A stretch of 64,000 bases of DNA from Eupeodes corollae (Eukaryota > Arthropoda > Insecta > Diptera > Syrphidae), in contig NC_079148.1 of assembly GCF_945859685.1 (NCBI RefSeq), positions 2,976,001 to 3,040,000 on the forward strand, in the 5' to 3' direction. The notes beneath the pieces were generated by a model that saw nothing but the letters and a program-made list of their open reading frames with translations, did not search any database and had not been told where the DNA came from. Below, one piece after another: positions 12,581 to 25,784 of this stretch. Position 1 is the stretch's first letter. Each line of letters opens with the position of its first letter. The position numbers and the translations under genes are program-made.

Positions 12581-13400
12581 ATCCTACAACATAATACTGG
12601 ACACTAAAAAAATACCTTTCAGACTTTTAAGATATTAAAAGCTGTTCAAATTTAATAATTTTAATCTTTGCTCAACTATTTTCGTGTCTTAAAGATTTGG
12701 TTTAGATTTCATTTATTCAATACAAATTTCAGAACTCAAAACAAGGCTCAATAGACTATAATGTTTAATATTTGTTTTTACTTATGTATTTTATGTATTT
12801 ACATTCTTTAATGTCTGATTTATTGCAGCCTTATAAATTAGACACCATAACTGACTAGACTTTTCATAATCAAAAGACAAACATATCATAGACACCAAAT
12901 AATCACATAATCAATGGAAATTCAAATATTGAAAAACAACAAGATTTGTTTGTTTTTCTGTGCAGTATTTGAAATGATGATGATGATAAGCATAATGTCA
13001 CCAAAATAAAAACACACCCGATTCATTATGTTTTCTGTTCATATCTATAAAAATTGCAAATTTAATTGTTCTTCCTTACGAAATATGCGTCCAATGAAAA
13101 ACATCGTAAATATTTTATCAGCCTCAGTGGTATCACACTTTTCATTTCAAAAACATCCCTTAGATTCTCGTCCAAAAAACATATGTGTGTCATTCTACTT
13201 AAAATACACCTGATTATTCCAGCTACCTGTAGCCTTCAAGTTTTGTTGGCATGTATATGATCCTTTTTCGCCTACCTGACCTCTTTTGGGTTGTTTTCGA
13301 AGTGAATCATGCTAATCCTGCCCCGCGACTCAGATAAATTTTGACCTGCTTCGTATGCGTAAGTAGCTAATCAATCTCAAAATTGTGTTCCCTAAACTCA
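12581..13400. other. upstream region of the 13532 gene
   Basis: Non-coding. The proximal part (about 13290-13400) is less AT-rich and contains homeodomain-like TAATCC and CTAATC strings, compatible with promoter-proximal regulatory DNA. The overlapping 60- to 64-codon frames at 13028-13260 have no recognisable motif and are probably chance. Confidence 0.3.
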
Positions 13401-13404
13401 CGGA

Positions 13405-13411
13405 TATATAA
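13405..13411 (+). promoter_or_regulatory. TATA box of the 230-aa gene
   Basis: TATATAA stands in a locally GC-rich context about 125 bp before the start codon. A possible initiator (TCAATC, 13440-13445) lies about 35 bp downstream. This predicts a 5' UTR of about 90 nt without an intron. Confidence 0.5.
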
Positions 13412-13531
13412 CGCGGCTCCGTGACAAAGCTGATTATAGTCAATCTCAGCGTGTCACTCAGTGAAGACGTGTGCTAAGCGTAAATATAAATATTCCAAAC
13501 AGGAAATCAATAAATTGACATCTCGAATAAA

Positions 13532-14224
13532 ATGGGCTGTGTTACAAGTGCAGATAAATCACCGAACAGTAGTTCATATCACCCAGAGGGATGCTTCGGC
13601 AAGAAATCCTGGATCAATAGAGCGAAGCAAAACTACAAAGTAAACTCAGTGGAGCTGCCGCCAACACCAAACAAACGACCCATTAGTCGTTCGAAATCCA
13701 GCTTACCAGTGGCAACAAGGACAACAGAGATCCTGTCCATATGTGATGACTTCCAAGAGGGTTGCGACGACGAAAAGAGCTATGGATATTTTTCAGAATC
13801 AATATCCACATCCAACACATCGTCCTTAAGCTTCAACCCAAACGAGTGTGATTTGAAAATGGAAATGTACATGATGACCAAAATCAGCAGAGTAATGCCA
13901 AAGACCTCATCGCCCATTTTGCCCACAAAGTATCCATCCAGGCATTCTCCTTCATCACCATCATCATCGTCCTCATCCACATCTGAATCCGCATTGAATT
14001 CGGCAACAAATGCACAAGAAATTGTAGACCAGAAGCGTTCGTACAACAAATGGAAACGACATCTACAAAATACTCCAGCATATGTGCTCAACGATGTTAC
14101 AAGAATTCCCGAAGCCATAGCTGGCCAATTCAGTCCAGAAGATTTTCCAGCATACACAGATGTCAGGAAATGTCAAAGGGCCAACATTCAAAATAGGCTT
14201 TCATTGGAAACTTATATTATTTAA
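13532..14224 (+). CDS. putative N-myristoylated 230-aa protein, EAIAGQF-motif family (paralogue 1)
   Basis: Intronless gene. The start is chosen at an ATG in strong context (ataaaATGG) downstream of a TATA box. The protein begins MGCVTS: Gly2 with Ser6 fits the N-myristoylation pattern, and Cys3 is placed for palmitoylation, so membrane anchoring is inferred. The middle is low complexity, with an acidic patch near residues 70-80 and a Ser-rich run at about 139-152. The C-terminal part is the conserved-looking portion: SYNKWKRHL, then PEAIAGQFSPEDFPAY with Glu194 starting the core. The same core occurs in the 187-aa protein encoded at 31982-32545 on the other strand. No enzyme domain, zinc-binding pattern or TM segment is visible. 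I do not recognise a named family, and an adaptor-like membrane-associated role would be speculation. The frame is clean and G+C is higher than in flanking DNA. Confidence 0.85.
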   Translation: MGCVTSADKSPNSSSYHPEGCFGKKSWINRAKQNYKVNSVELPPTPNKRPISRSKSSLPVATRTTEILSICDDFQEGCDDEKSYGYFSESISTSNTSSLSFNPNECDLKMEMYMMTKISRVMPKTSSPILPTKYPSRHSPSSPSSSSSSTSESALNSATNAQEIVDQKRSYNKWKRHLQNTPAYVLNDVTRIPEAIAGQFSPEDFPAYTDVRKCQRANIQNRLSLETYII

Positions 14225-14385
14225 AAATGTTTTGTGGGATTGAGTGAAAGGTTCGTTTTTAAATTGCTTCAAAAGTCTCTGAGATCCTGTAAAATATTCT
14301 TGTAAATCATGTACAAAAAAGATGACGTTATTTATTTAAAATTTAAATTAAGTGCAACAATGTTGTGTAAAATATTAACTTTAAG

Positions 14386-14426
14386 AATAAATTATGATGT
14401 ACATATATTTGTTTACGAAAAATAAA
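14386..14426 (+). terminator. poly(A) signals of the 230-aa gene
   Basis: AATAAA occurs at 14386-14391 and again at 14421-14426, 162 and 197 nt after the stop codon. This predicts a short 3' UTR. Confidence 0.5.
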
Positions 14427-16229
14427 ACTATAGCTTGTTTTTAAAATAAAATAATGTTTATTTTAAATTATTTTGTTCGCATATTCCAAAGAAAACTAGA
14501 ACTCAAAATGGAGACTTTAATGTATTTCCTTTAGAAAACTAAATTGAATTTATTTCTCACCTGAATGACCAAATCCTTATTTTTAGGACAAAAAGTTTAA
14601 AAAATTGATTAATGTTATGTTTGTATTATAAGATTTGTAATTATTTTTATTTAATTTTATGTTAAACTATGCATTTTTTAAAATAAATAAAATAAGAAAG
14701 ATATTTTAAAAATAAAATTCCATATATCCGTTTTCATTTTTGTTTCAACGAAAACTGAACAACAATGACTTAATTACTTCATTTCTTGGAAATGTTTTGC
14801 AATTTCAACTTCACGTCCACGAATCCTTTCAATTTTGGTTTTGAAATAAGTTCAAAAAAATGTACAGTCTCGTCAAGTCGTCGGGGACTAATTATAATTG
14901 GTGTCATAAACTATATTTTCTCATTTCTTAGAAATATGATTGTTTTCAATTTTCAGAACTAGAAATAATAAATGTCTTGACTCTCTGAAGATTCTCGATT
15001 CCAGGAAAGATGTGTCATAAAAATATATTTTCATATTTTTGAATATTTTAACATAAATCCGCGGCAATAAAGTAGCGCAAGTAAAAGCCATATAAGATAC
15101 ATACCTATATTCATAGTTTTAAAAGATTTACTTGAGGATTTAAATTGAGGGTTGGGTATTTAAGAGATCCTGATAGATGGTTACCTGAGTGACTTATGGA
15201 TTATGGGCATAGATTCGAATGGGATGATTTTCTGCGAATGACAAGTCAAATTAGTTATAATATTGTCAAAGACACTTGTTGGAAGAAATTTTTGGGAAAA
15301 TCTTCGAAGCAGGTGTTTAATTATGTATATTGTGGGGAACCTTATTTAAATAGAAGCATGCTAGTTTATACATAAATGGTACAGTAGCTTAACCATATTT
15401 ATAGTTTTAAGGTTTTCCCTTAAAATTTGCAAGGTTAACATTTTTCATCGTTTAGTTTGCAACCTTATTTACAGAAAAAATTGTAAACTTATTTTTCTAC
15501 TTGTTTTTAATTTGGGTAGGAGCCAATTTAGAGAATATTTAAGGTTGAGGAGTTTTATGAATTGCTTAAGTTGTTCGCCAGGGGAAATTAACATTTTTGT
15601 CGCTTTTTGAGCAGAACATTTAAAAGGACATTCTTCTGGGTGTTTGTAGAGAAGAAATACTTCGCCAATTTATATAAAAAAGAGTTGAGGATAAAGTCAT
15701 CTTCTTAAAGTGATATCGTTTTTGTCAGTATAGTATAACTGAGTGTAATAAGCGTTGAGAAAACTAAGAGGCTTACGTGGAAATTAATTCGAACGAATCC
15801 AATAACCTTACATTTAAAAAAAAAGAACAAGTGTTTAAAATCTCTTTAAACAAGTTCACAGACTCATAATCCTCAAACCAAGAGTAAAAAAACATTCTGT
15901 TAAAATAATATCTGATATTATATCTGGTATGATTTCAAAACTTTACTTTTCTACTCTTGAAATTTGTAGTCAAAAGAACAATCAGAAGTTGCTAAAATGA
16001 TATTGGCTATCGGTTTGAAGGCTAAATTATAAGCTTTTAGTATTAGCTTTAAGGATTATACAAAATCATTTTAATTTGGAATAGAAGAGTTTTAAAATAA
16101 CGAATAAATAATTGGCTTATGGTTCAACTTATTTAGAAAAGTTTATTAAGAACATAAGACCAATCTTCAAAACAGATACAAAATTAACCAAATACACTGA
16201 TCGAAATTCATATTATTAATGAGTCTTTA
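14427..16229. other. unassigned AT-rich DNA
   Basis: No supported gene or repeat was seen, and no frame above 60 codons. Confidence 0.4.
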
Positions 16230-17449
16230 ATTGAATTTAAATAAACTTTTGAGCAAACCTTGAATTTAATACTTTCAAAGTTTTCAAAAATACGTTTTGG
16301 AGCTTATTTTTGGTGTTAATTTCGAATTCAAACTTTAATTTTAAGTAGTTGGCCAAGTTTTAAAAATACCCGATATTTTTATATTTTTTTATTATTATTA
16401 TATACGAGTATTTCAAAAACTTTATATTCTCGTAATAGAATTGTTTAGACAACAGATTTGATACAAAACAAAACTTACTTTTAAGCCGTTTTGTTCTTTT
16501 CTGTTCAAAACCGGTTTAGCATTAATATTTTCGAGTTTTTTTTCAGATTTTTGTAAGACAGCTTAAATTAACAACTTATGAATATTTTTCGAATGTTATA
16601 TGAAATAATGTAAGCATTTCAAATAAATATTGGAGAAAGGGATTATAAATTTGATAAATATAAACGAAAATATTGGAAAAAAGCTTCTTCATAAATTTAG
16701 GCATTTAAAACCTTATTTAATTGTTTTTTTTTTCTCGAATTTTAAAAAGAATTATCTCAAAAACTTGATGTGATGCATTAATTTTGAAGTTCGATCTTTA
16801 ATTTATCAAACAATAAATATACCTGCAAATTAAGTCCATCTACAAAAAATTAAATGTCATTTAATTTTTAAAAAATAGTTTTTCTTTATTGTTTCGAAAA
16901 TCGTTAGAGCTTTATTTTAAAAATTAATTGTGTACACATAAAATTTGTCAATTTATTTTTGAAATATATTTACTATGTGGTTATTAAATTTACGTTTTAT
17001 ATTTTTAATTTTGTAAAAACAATGTTGACCTATTTTGGAGATATGGAATTAAAAAAAAATAATACTTTTAGAAATCTGAACAAAAAACAGATACAATTTA
17101 CAAACACACTTTGGCGAAAAACCTTTATAGTAATACAAAAAATACGTATGTTTAAATTGAAAGAAGACGAATTAAGAAATTAAAAATTAGCCACCATTTC
17201 ATAAAAATACATCCGGATGTTTTTAAGAAAATACGAGTTTACGTTTTTTGACCTAGAACATTTTAATTTGTATTAAGAAATAAAATGAACGATTTTGATC
17301 AGTTATCAAAAGAGTCTGTTTTAAAATATATAATGTATTTTAAGATTTAAAAATGTACCTGGTTTCAAAAATTTAAATGACATTTGATTTCTCAAAAAAG
17401 CTTAATTCAAAAGAAATGTATTTGTAAATCGTAAGAGCGTTTTTTAATT
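16230..17449. repeat. AT-rich repeat-like region (possible second copy of the 12-kb repeat)
   Basis: Contains segments resembling 12060-12330, and its own internally similar stretches with strings such as tttcaaaaatacgttttgga. It also holds a Grainyhead-type AAACCGGTTT at 16508-16517. The 74-codon frame at 16959-17183 has no recognisable motif. The repeat call rests on visual similarity only. Confidence 0.3.
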
Positions 17450-18515
17450 TCCATAGGAAGTTATTTAATGAGTTCGATTTGTCAAATTGAAAATGTTGAC
17501 ATTTCTCGACGTTTCAAGGTCCCTAGAGCCGAAATAGAAAATCTTTAGAAATATGTCTGTGCGTGTGTATGCACGTACGTTCATACTTCCGTACGTTCGC
17601 GACGTTTTTTTCGTCGTCCATAGCTCAAGAACCAGTAAAGATATCGACTTCAACTAAATTTTTGTATACATATAACAGTGCAGAAAGATGCGGAAATGGC
17701 TCTCAAGAAAATTGCGTGGGTGTTTTTTTTACCATAGCAGTTTAAAAAAAAGGTGAACATTTTAGTTAACCCTAAATATCTTATGAACCAATGACTCTAC
17801 AAACTTGAATTAAATTTTAAATTATATATTTTAACATATTGTAACTAGCATAGTTTTGAAAAAAAAAAAAAATCCAAACAAAAATGTGTCACCTCGAAAA
17901 TTTTACGAATAGAAAAGAATTTCATCTCCAAAACAATTTTTTGCAACGAAAAATAACGTTTTTCAATCCATTAAAATGTTGAGCAAAATCAAATTGACAG
18001 GGTTAAAAAAAATAAGAAACAAAAAAAAAAACATTACTCAAAATTGGTCAAAACTTTGAGATATTGGCTTTAAACTATTTTAATCTTTTAAAACATATTG
18101 TTGACAATATTCAGTTAAGTTTTGAGAAAACTCTTTTTGACAGCTTTAAAAAAAAAAATAGAAACCTATAAAAACAATACTAAAACGTATTAAAAATTTA
18201 CTTTCGACTTAACAAGCTTTTTAAAAATTAAAAATATTGTCTTCATGTTTTTTTTTTTGTAACAGGAAATATTGTTTTCGATATTCAGTAGTTGTTTTTT
18301 TTTTTTTAGATCCAACAGTCTGTTTTTTCATAAAAAAAAACTAAAATCTACAAATAAATAGTATGCAATTTGGTAAACATCGATGTTCGGTTGTTAATAT
18401 TTCTCAAATTAATTTCATTCATCCAATTTGTAAAAATGTAAGAAATGCTACTTTAATTGGCAAATATTTGTTTTCGACTAAAAATGTATTTACCAAAACT
18501 AGATTTTCAGGCATC
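17450..18515 (+). repeat. dispersed repeat, copy C
   Basis: It starts with ttccataggaagttatt and a conserved terminal block (17470-17560) that matches copy A (1530-1665) in reverse complement. It continues through a cgtacgttcgcgacgttttt segment and degenerate ~175-bp units. Similarity to copy B stops at about 18512, so the far end is missing. Frames at 17465-17653 (-) and 17563-17745 (+) come from the repeat and are not genes. Confidence 0.65.
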
Positions 18516-18529
18516 GCAGCCTTTTTTTT

Positions 18530-19160
18530 AGTTTGAGTATTTGTAGTATTTAGTAGTTATTTAGAACCCAGAACGTTTTAAGTTTCAATTTCGTAAAAAA
18601 TTTAAATACTTTTGTTTTAAATAAAAAATAAAAACAATGACAATTTTGATCATCAAATATTATTGAGACATTATAAGAGCCTATATAGAAACAAATTTAA
18701 TCGGTTTATTAGTTTTTGAAAAACTTAAAAATTAAATCGTGTTTTTTTTTGGGGGGGGGGGGGGGGTTCCCTTTTGGATAAGTACAAATATTTTTGATAT
18801 TATTAAAAGAAGTCCAAGTTTAGAAAACAAATTTTAAAGAAAATTCAAAAAAAAATATCTTGGTTTGCATTTTAAGCAAACACGAATTTTTGATTTTTGA
18901 AAAAAAAAAAATAATAATAATAACGACACCAAAAGCGTAGCGCAAATCGGCTGAAAAATTCTAAATTTAAAGTAAATTTATCCAATGATTTAAGGTGTAG
19001 TCACAAGGGCAAACAGACATACGGACGTAATCTATGGACCCACTTTTTTCGACTTCTCTACCATCGCAATGCCATGTTCGATTAAAATCTCGAGTTCGAA
19101 ATTTATACAAATGCAATATTTGGCACATATTTCCTCTATTTTGCAAGTAAAAAAATTAAA
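18530..19160. repeat. second interspersed-repeat-like segment with T9G16 tract
   Basis: A run of nine T then sixteen G at 18742-18766 interrupts AT-rich DNA. Farther on, 18930-19110 carries caaacagacatacggacgta followed by a block that reads like the end of another dispersed element. No coding potential was seen. The repeat assignment is by style only, since no second copy is in this window. Confidence 0.3.
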
Positions 19161-22100
19161 TAGATGATGTGGCTTTATTACTCAATATTTCCATTAGACG
19201 ATTTTTATAACAAGAGTTTTAAACAAAAGTTTTTTAAGTTTAATAAAATAAAATAAAATCTTACTTACACCTTTCTAGGAAAAATATATCTTAAAAGATT
19301 AACAAGTTTATTAAAAAGAAAAAACATTACTAAAATATTGAGAAAAAATCAGAGTTAAGGAGCTTCGAAATCTTTATTGAAAACCAATTTAAATTGTTTT
19401 CAGGATTCTATCTGAAATTAAGGAAATTAAAACATTTGTTTTATATCACCTCAGTCCATAAACAATAATTTTCATTGTAATAATTTGTAAAATTTCTTAT
19501 GTTTTTATTTGTTCTGTACTTTTTAATAAAATAAATATAAAATATTAGTTTTTTTAATTTGCAATGTGTTGATGCGCATTTGCTTCGGCTTTGTGGTTCT
19601 TTTCTATAAGCAGTTTCCCAATATATGTACATATGTAGGTTCGAAAATACTCCGGTGAGTATATTTTTTCTGATTGTGTGTTTAAAGTTTTTGAAACAAC
19701 GTTGTTTTTGGCATAGAAAAGACATTTGAATTGTTAAAAAATTATTTAAATGCTTTATTCTTCAAATACAAAGTAGGAGCCGCAACTTAAGTTAAAAACA
19801 AAATTAAAACGATATCAATAAAAGTAAGTTTTAAAACTCGAATTTATGTTTTGAATCGTTGTCACTTTCGTTGGCTTCTAACGTTATTTAGAACTTTAAG
19901 AATTAACTTCATTACAAATGAATTTTTTAGAATTCCAGTAAAAAGCAAATACGAGTTTTTGACTGTCCTATCAATGAAAATATACATTATAGCATTTAAA
20001 TTTTATGTCATCAAGCCAGACACAAAAGACTTTTTTTGATAAGGACATAACATTAAATGTTAATCAAAGCATGAAACACACCAAACGAAGAATGTGAGTT
20101 ACTTTTTGTTTTTGCATTTCCGGATGCTTTCAGACCGGAAATCTCTGCGCAATTAAATCAATTAAAAATTCAATTTCTCTTTTTCCATTTCTCTTTATGT
20201 TGCCTTTACTTTTGTATGTCATCGTATATCCTTGTTCAAAAGAACTTGGAGTTGAAGATATTCGCGTTGAAATTCCTTTCTTTGCCACAGGACTTTATTT
20301 TAAAGAACAATTATTTAAGAAGGAAAGTGGAATGACGTTCGTTGTGGTACGCAAATTCGTGTTTTAAGCAAGAAAAATAAATTCCTGTAAGGATTTTTCT
20401 TAAAAGAACAGTAGAGGTTGATTAAGTGAGTTTGAAACAATACAAAAAGGCATTTTATTGGGTATTGGGTTTGATTTTGCTATAGATTTATTTATAGAAT
20501 GCTTGGATTCCGAGTTGTTTTACTTAACTTTTAAATCTAAAAAAATAAATGAGTTCATATATTTCTCTATTTTCTTTATTTTACTGAAGAAGACATAGAT
20601 GAAATAAGTGGGTTCGACTGTTTATTATTGGATTTTTAAATAACAAAATTAAATGGGAAATTTTATTTGAATTCTGAAAATTCTATCGGGAGAAACTTGT
20701 ATTATTGATAGTTCTATAGGGAGTTTAGGGAGTGAAGTTATTTACTCTGATTTACGATGAATTCGCGTGGATTGAACATTAAGAGATAATAGATTTTAAA
20801 CTCAACGACTTTATAAGGACGTAATGATTACGATTAGGTCCGGAAGATAAGTTTGATTAAGTTTTCAATAAAACTGATGTTTCACTTTAGGACACCGTTC
20901 TAAATAATTTTATAACATTTTTCGGTTTTATTATCTTTTTTTTTCGAATCTTAGTGAAATATACATTTAAGTTTTATTTTTGTGTCTAATGTTCAAAGAT
21001 AAACTGTTAACTTTAAACGTAAGAAAGTAACAAAATTTATTACTTCATTTGGCATAGATTTCAGGATAGTTTGAAAGAAATTTGTACATGCAAGAAAATT
21101 GATATTTTTTGGTTGACAAAATATATTATATTTGTTTAAATAGACAGAAACTATTCAGAAAACAAAATTAAATTGAAATTAAATTTTTCAAATAAAAACA
21201 AACATGACAAATTAAAGTTTAAAGCCTTAAAACTCAGTTTTTGTCATTTCCTGAATAAAGTTTTTAATATGATTTTGAAACCTTTCCTTACTATTTTATT
21301 CCTTTTCTTCTTGGGTCTTAAAAAGTAATAGTTATAGCATTTAAGGACTTATTTGACAATAAATGGTATGCTTTATTGTTTTTGGAATACCTTTGTCGAT
21401 GCTTAGAAAATGTTTGTGCGATGAGAATGCAATAGAAAACCTATATATGTTTTTATATCCAAAACGTGTAGTTCAATAGAGACACAACTTTTGAAGCTTA
21501 TGCCAACTCAGGTGTTTGATACATTTGGTTATAGTCTATGGGAATTGTCTGTAGACCCTTTTGGTCTACTTCTGGTGTGTGTACAGTATTGGCAATACAC
21601 AGCATCGTAGACAATTTCTTTTGTGTTTATCTCTCCTCCCGTAAAAACTTTTCTCGTTGAAGGTATAACCTTTATTTCAGGAGACACGATGTATCGTAAG
21701 ATGTTTTGTGTTCAAGTTTTTATAACTTAAATTTCGACATTAAAGGATTATTTTATATAAGTTTTAAATTTGTTTTATGATTTCAATAAAGAACTCTTAT
21801 AGTGCATGCGGTTCCTCATGAGCAGCACTATACTTTTATGGCTTTTGAAATTAATTTAAATCGAAATTCCTTGAGGGTTTTTTTTTCTTCAGTAAAATTA
21901 TTTAGAATACTTTCAAAAGTCAGAATAAACAAAATTATTACAACTACGTTCATCCTTGTAAAAAAATGAGTTATTCTTTTAACCAATTTGTTTCTTTTAG
22001 TTAAAAAACCCACCAAAGTAGCTGGTCCCGTAATTCTGATTTTAGGTTTTTTGAAAGAATTTTGGTTTGTGTTATAAAAAAAAAACTTCCAAATTGAAGC

Positions 22101-22559
22101 TTCCACCAGTGCATGCCTAACAACCTAGCTTATCTCTAAGTTGGTTTAACTATTAACATTAAGTACTTAACATTGATTTTACCAATAGCCTACACCCTTA
22201 GTATTTGTATTAACTAAATTTGAATTTTACCATAGTTAAGGATTTATGATGAATCGTTGAAAATTATTTAATCCATCAAATTCCATTTTATGTATAAAAT
22301 CTTAGACAGAATATCAAAGTGATTGCACAACTGGAGTGTTTTTAATGAAATTAAACAATAGTTTAAGTTTTAAGTTTTTAACTCAACCTTATCTAATTAG
22401 TTGATCAGATAATCTGGTTATTTGACAATAAATAAATCATATCAGCACTAACATTTACTGTGGTTGTGATAGGTCAATTTAACAGTGATTAAAATCACAT
22501 AAAAAATTATTCCAAGATCATGAATATCGTATTAGTGATCAAGAATTTGATTCAAAAGT
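19161..22559. other. unassigned AT-rich DNA
   Basis: No supported gene. Frames at 19441-19725 (-), 19851-20039 (+) and 21828-22106 (-) show no recognisable motif and have the Lys/Asn/Phe/Ile composition expected of chance frames. Confidence 0.4.
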
Positions 22560-23240
22560 TTATATTTATAAATCATTGGAACTAAACTCCGAAGTGGTGT
22601 ATATTTGTATATTTATTGGAAGAACATTTTTTTACACAAATCTGAGAGAATATTTAAATCATTTCGAAGTTTTTGCTAATCATTACTTTTTTAATGAACA
22701 AATATATTTGTATGTCATCAGCATACATCAAACAAAAATAATTTTAGAGAAGAAATGGAATATTATCGACAAATATGTTAAAAAGAAGCGGAACTTTGTA
22801 ACTTCCTTGAGGGACTCTAGAAAGAACTTTTATAACGCAAAAGACAAAAATTCCCGTTCTATTAGAAAAATAGCTTGATATCCAATTTGAAAGGAAACCA
22901 TGAATACCAACAACTTTAAGCTTAGCTGTAATGATTTTATGACATATTGAATCAAAAACTTTGATAAGATCTGTGTAGATGGTATTACTTTAAAACCATA
23001 TTCAAAAAATTGATCAGTGCTGTTCGCTTAAGGTGCTGTGTTCTTTACTCTGTACATTTATGTGCTGAGTAATGTGAAATGTAATGTAATGTAATGATCC
23101 GTGCTGTTCCACACAAAAATGTTCTTTTATATTAAAATATAAATGATCTTTAACAATAAGCTCAAATAATTTTGAAATTGTTAAGATTTTAGGTATTGCA
23201 CAGAAGTTTACAACCATTTTTTTTGCACCTGCTTACAAAT
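22560..23240 (-). mobile_element. Jockey-like non-LTR retrotransposon RT remnant, antisense
   Basis: Minus-strand translation gives, in order, the ILTISKLFELIV...EQHGS block (frame at 23014-23217), then IKVFDSICHKIITAKLK and GIHGFLSNWISSYFSNRT, then VPQGSYKVPLLFNIFVDNI (about 22830-22775), and the YADD box as LMYADDIQIYLF (about 22715-22680). Intervening stops and frameshifts make it non-functional. The 100-codon plus-strand frame at 22576-22878 is its antisense shadow. A short tandem gtaat run at 23079-23097 lies inside. Confidence 0.75.
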
Positions 23241-25784
23241 AACACTTTTCAATTTCCATTGATTTAGAAACTGTCCAGTAGAAATGAATTTATTAAAATT
23301 ATCATGAGTGAAGAAAGTAGCGGAGACTCATTTTCTTTTAAGATATACGATGTCAGTCGAAGTCAGATCTTGAATCTTTGACATAAAATGAAAACTTCAA
23401 GAAAGGGGTTTGTTCGTAGACTATTACATTAACATGTGGTAATGAAGCGATATTGAATCTCGTTTCAATTCTGTATATATCTGAATCGAGTTTAAATGAG
23501 TTTTATTTGACTCGATTCCGGTCGGGGATTGGAGTCGATCCAAAATTTGTGAAGAAAATCCTGTGTGGAGAAGTGGGATTTACAGATAATGCATTATGGT
23601 CTGTTTATTTGCATGTTTGTGTACAAAAAGTATAGTTTTGTTCTAATCGAATTAAAAAAAATGCACATAGAGTTGGTAGCGTATTCTTATATGTTGCTGA
23701 ACTATTCAGTTCTTCATTGTTCAACTCGAATCAAACTATCTCATTTGCACTTCATAAGAAACATCGAAACACCATTTGCATTTTAGAAAGTGCTGTCAAA
23801 CTTTATCAGTTTTAAATCTTCTTGTATGGTAGAAATACCAAAAAGATTTATCTACTCTAAACTGAGATACACCTTTGGTGGAAACATAGGGAAACTTAAT
23901 TATCTTTTCTATTGTTTTCTCTTGCCAAAAAGCCCAGTTAGTCCATTTTCATTTACAAAACTAAATAATATCAACAGTAACAGATTGAATTTTTTCGCAA
24001 ATGGAAAACACATGATTGCAAATGCATAACTACTCAACGAACACAGCCATCCACATACAAATGCAATATCAATCGTACCAACATTTGAGAACGAAATCAC
24101 ATAAGATCCATTCGAGACTCGTATAAATGTCAAAAACCCATCGGTAGTAAGATTCGACTTTAACTTTTATCGTTAGTATTCATACTGCGGATATTGTTTT
24201 TGTTATTCGTGTTAGATCCTACTTTACTATGGATGGATTTTATAGCAAAACACGGGTAATAATTAAGGCGAAAAAAGTTTACATGAACCTTGAAAATCAT
24301 TCGATGTTTGGCTATTGAACTGAATATTTTCTTGAAGAAAAAAAGATAGTTTTTTACTGTTTAAAAGAGTCAAAAAGCCATTAGACCAGGGATTACGAAA
24401 TAACATATTCAATACTTATTGTTGGTTTAAATATATATTTCTTCCTAAACTCAAAAAAAAAAAATGATCTAATATCTATCTCTTCCAGAATTTGATTTTC
24501 TATTTTTTTTTTCCAAAGCTTAAGTAAGTAAGCGTTCATTAGACCAAGGAGTCTTAAATGACTTTCAAGACCTTCGTTTAGGAAAAAATTGATTTAAAAT
24601 ATACATACATTTTGTAAACGAACCTTGCGATGAAATATAATTTGTTAAAATCAAGACATCCATCATTTGATAAAAGTGAAGAGTTTTGCATACAATTTTC
24701 AAATTGGCTTTAAACGTTTTTATTTAAGTATTTTGAATCCACAGGTTAGGATAATACTTATTTGCATTTAATAACCAAGCTGTTATTTATCAAACATTTT
24801 AAATGAACTAAAAATTTGACATACAATTGACAAAAATTAAAGTTTCCATGAAGATGATCTTTGATAATGTGTCTGAAATTCTGTGTCTTAATTAACTTAT
24901 TAACAACAAATGGAATGATTTGTGGCTATAGTCAATATAATAAAGCTTATAGACATGTCATTTTGTTGTTCAATTTTTGTTGTCTTACTTCACTTGTTCA
25001 TACAAAATTTCTTAAAGGTTTATAATCTTCCAAAGTACCTTTCGAGCCTTTTCTAAGTTCCTTAAAAAACAGGTTAAATTGAAATACTCGTATGTTGACA
25101 TTCGTTAATTCCTTAACTATGGATTTAACTTATTAATCCCACTTAAACTTAAGTATTCAACACTAATTAGAGGCAAAAAAGAGTAATTCAAGACTGTTTA
25201 GCAGCTCAACGTGTTACAATAGAACGTTTCATGTATTTTTCCAAATCAAGTAAAATCAATATAAGGTCACATCAAATCTACAACATCTGTCATATTGGAG
25301 TTTTCCCACGACTCGCTCGTTGGAAAGATTCCTTTAATCTGCATAACAACACATGTCGATCGAACAAAAACACGCACTTCACATTTGCCACAAAAACCCC
25401 TTTCTCATGCTAATTTGTTTTTGTGGACATTTTGGAAACACCTTGTAATTAATCGTACGTATAAACAGTTTGAACCTAAATAAAACCCGCAATAATCGAT
25501 ATTTCCATTTAAACTCTAAAGGAAAAAAAAGTCATAAAATTCGGTCAGTAGAAATTTTTAGGAACTATTCTCGAAAAATATTTCCATAAGCTCTGGTGAT
25601 GATGATTTCTGAATTTTCCACTTGGTTTTTGCCCATGTGATTTTTATTAAAAGACAAAACATTTCCATGTATGAATTTTTGGTTTTTCTATCATGTTTAG
25701 GAAATTGACACTCAATCTTTTTGCGGTGGTTTAAAATCTATTACTTGAAAAACATTAATGAGTGCTTTTCTGCTGATTTGTATA
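23241..25784. other. unassigned AT-rich DNA
   Basis: No supported gene. Several 60- to 79-codon frames (23453-24133, 25231-25483) overlap one another on both strands and have no motif. Confidence 0.4.

Noticed and set aside
13780..14157. 125-codon minus-strand frame (and 65-codon frame at 13884-14081)
   Set aside because: Antisense of the 230-aa gene. The Asp-rich run is the complement of the Ser codons, and the plus-strand frame has promoter, start context and a paralogue.
22576..22878. 100-codon plus-strand frame
   Set aside because: Antisense of LINE RT sequence that includes the VPQG and YADD blocks on the minus strand.
23079..23097. gtaat tandem as a functional site
   Set aside because: A short microsatellite inside decayed LINE sequence with no supporting context.
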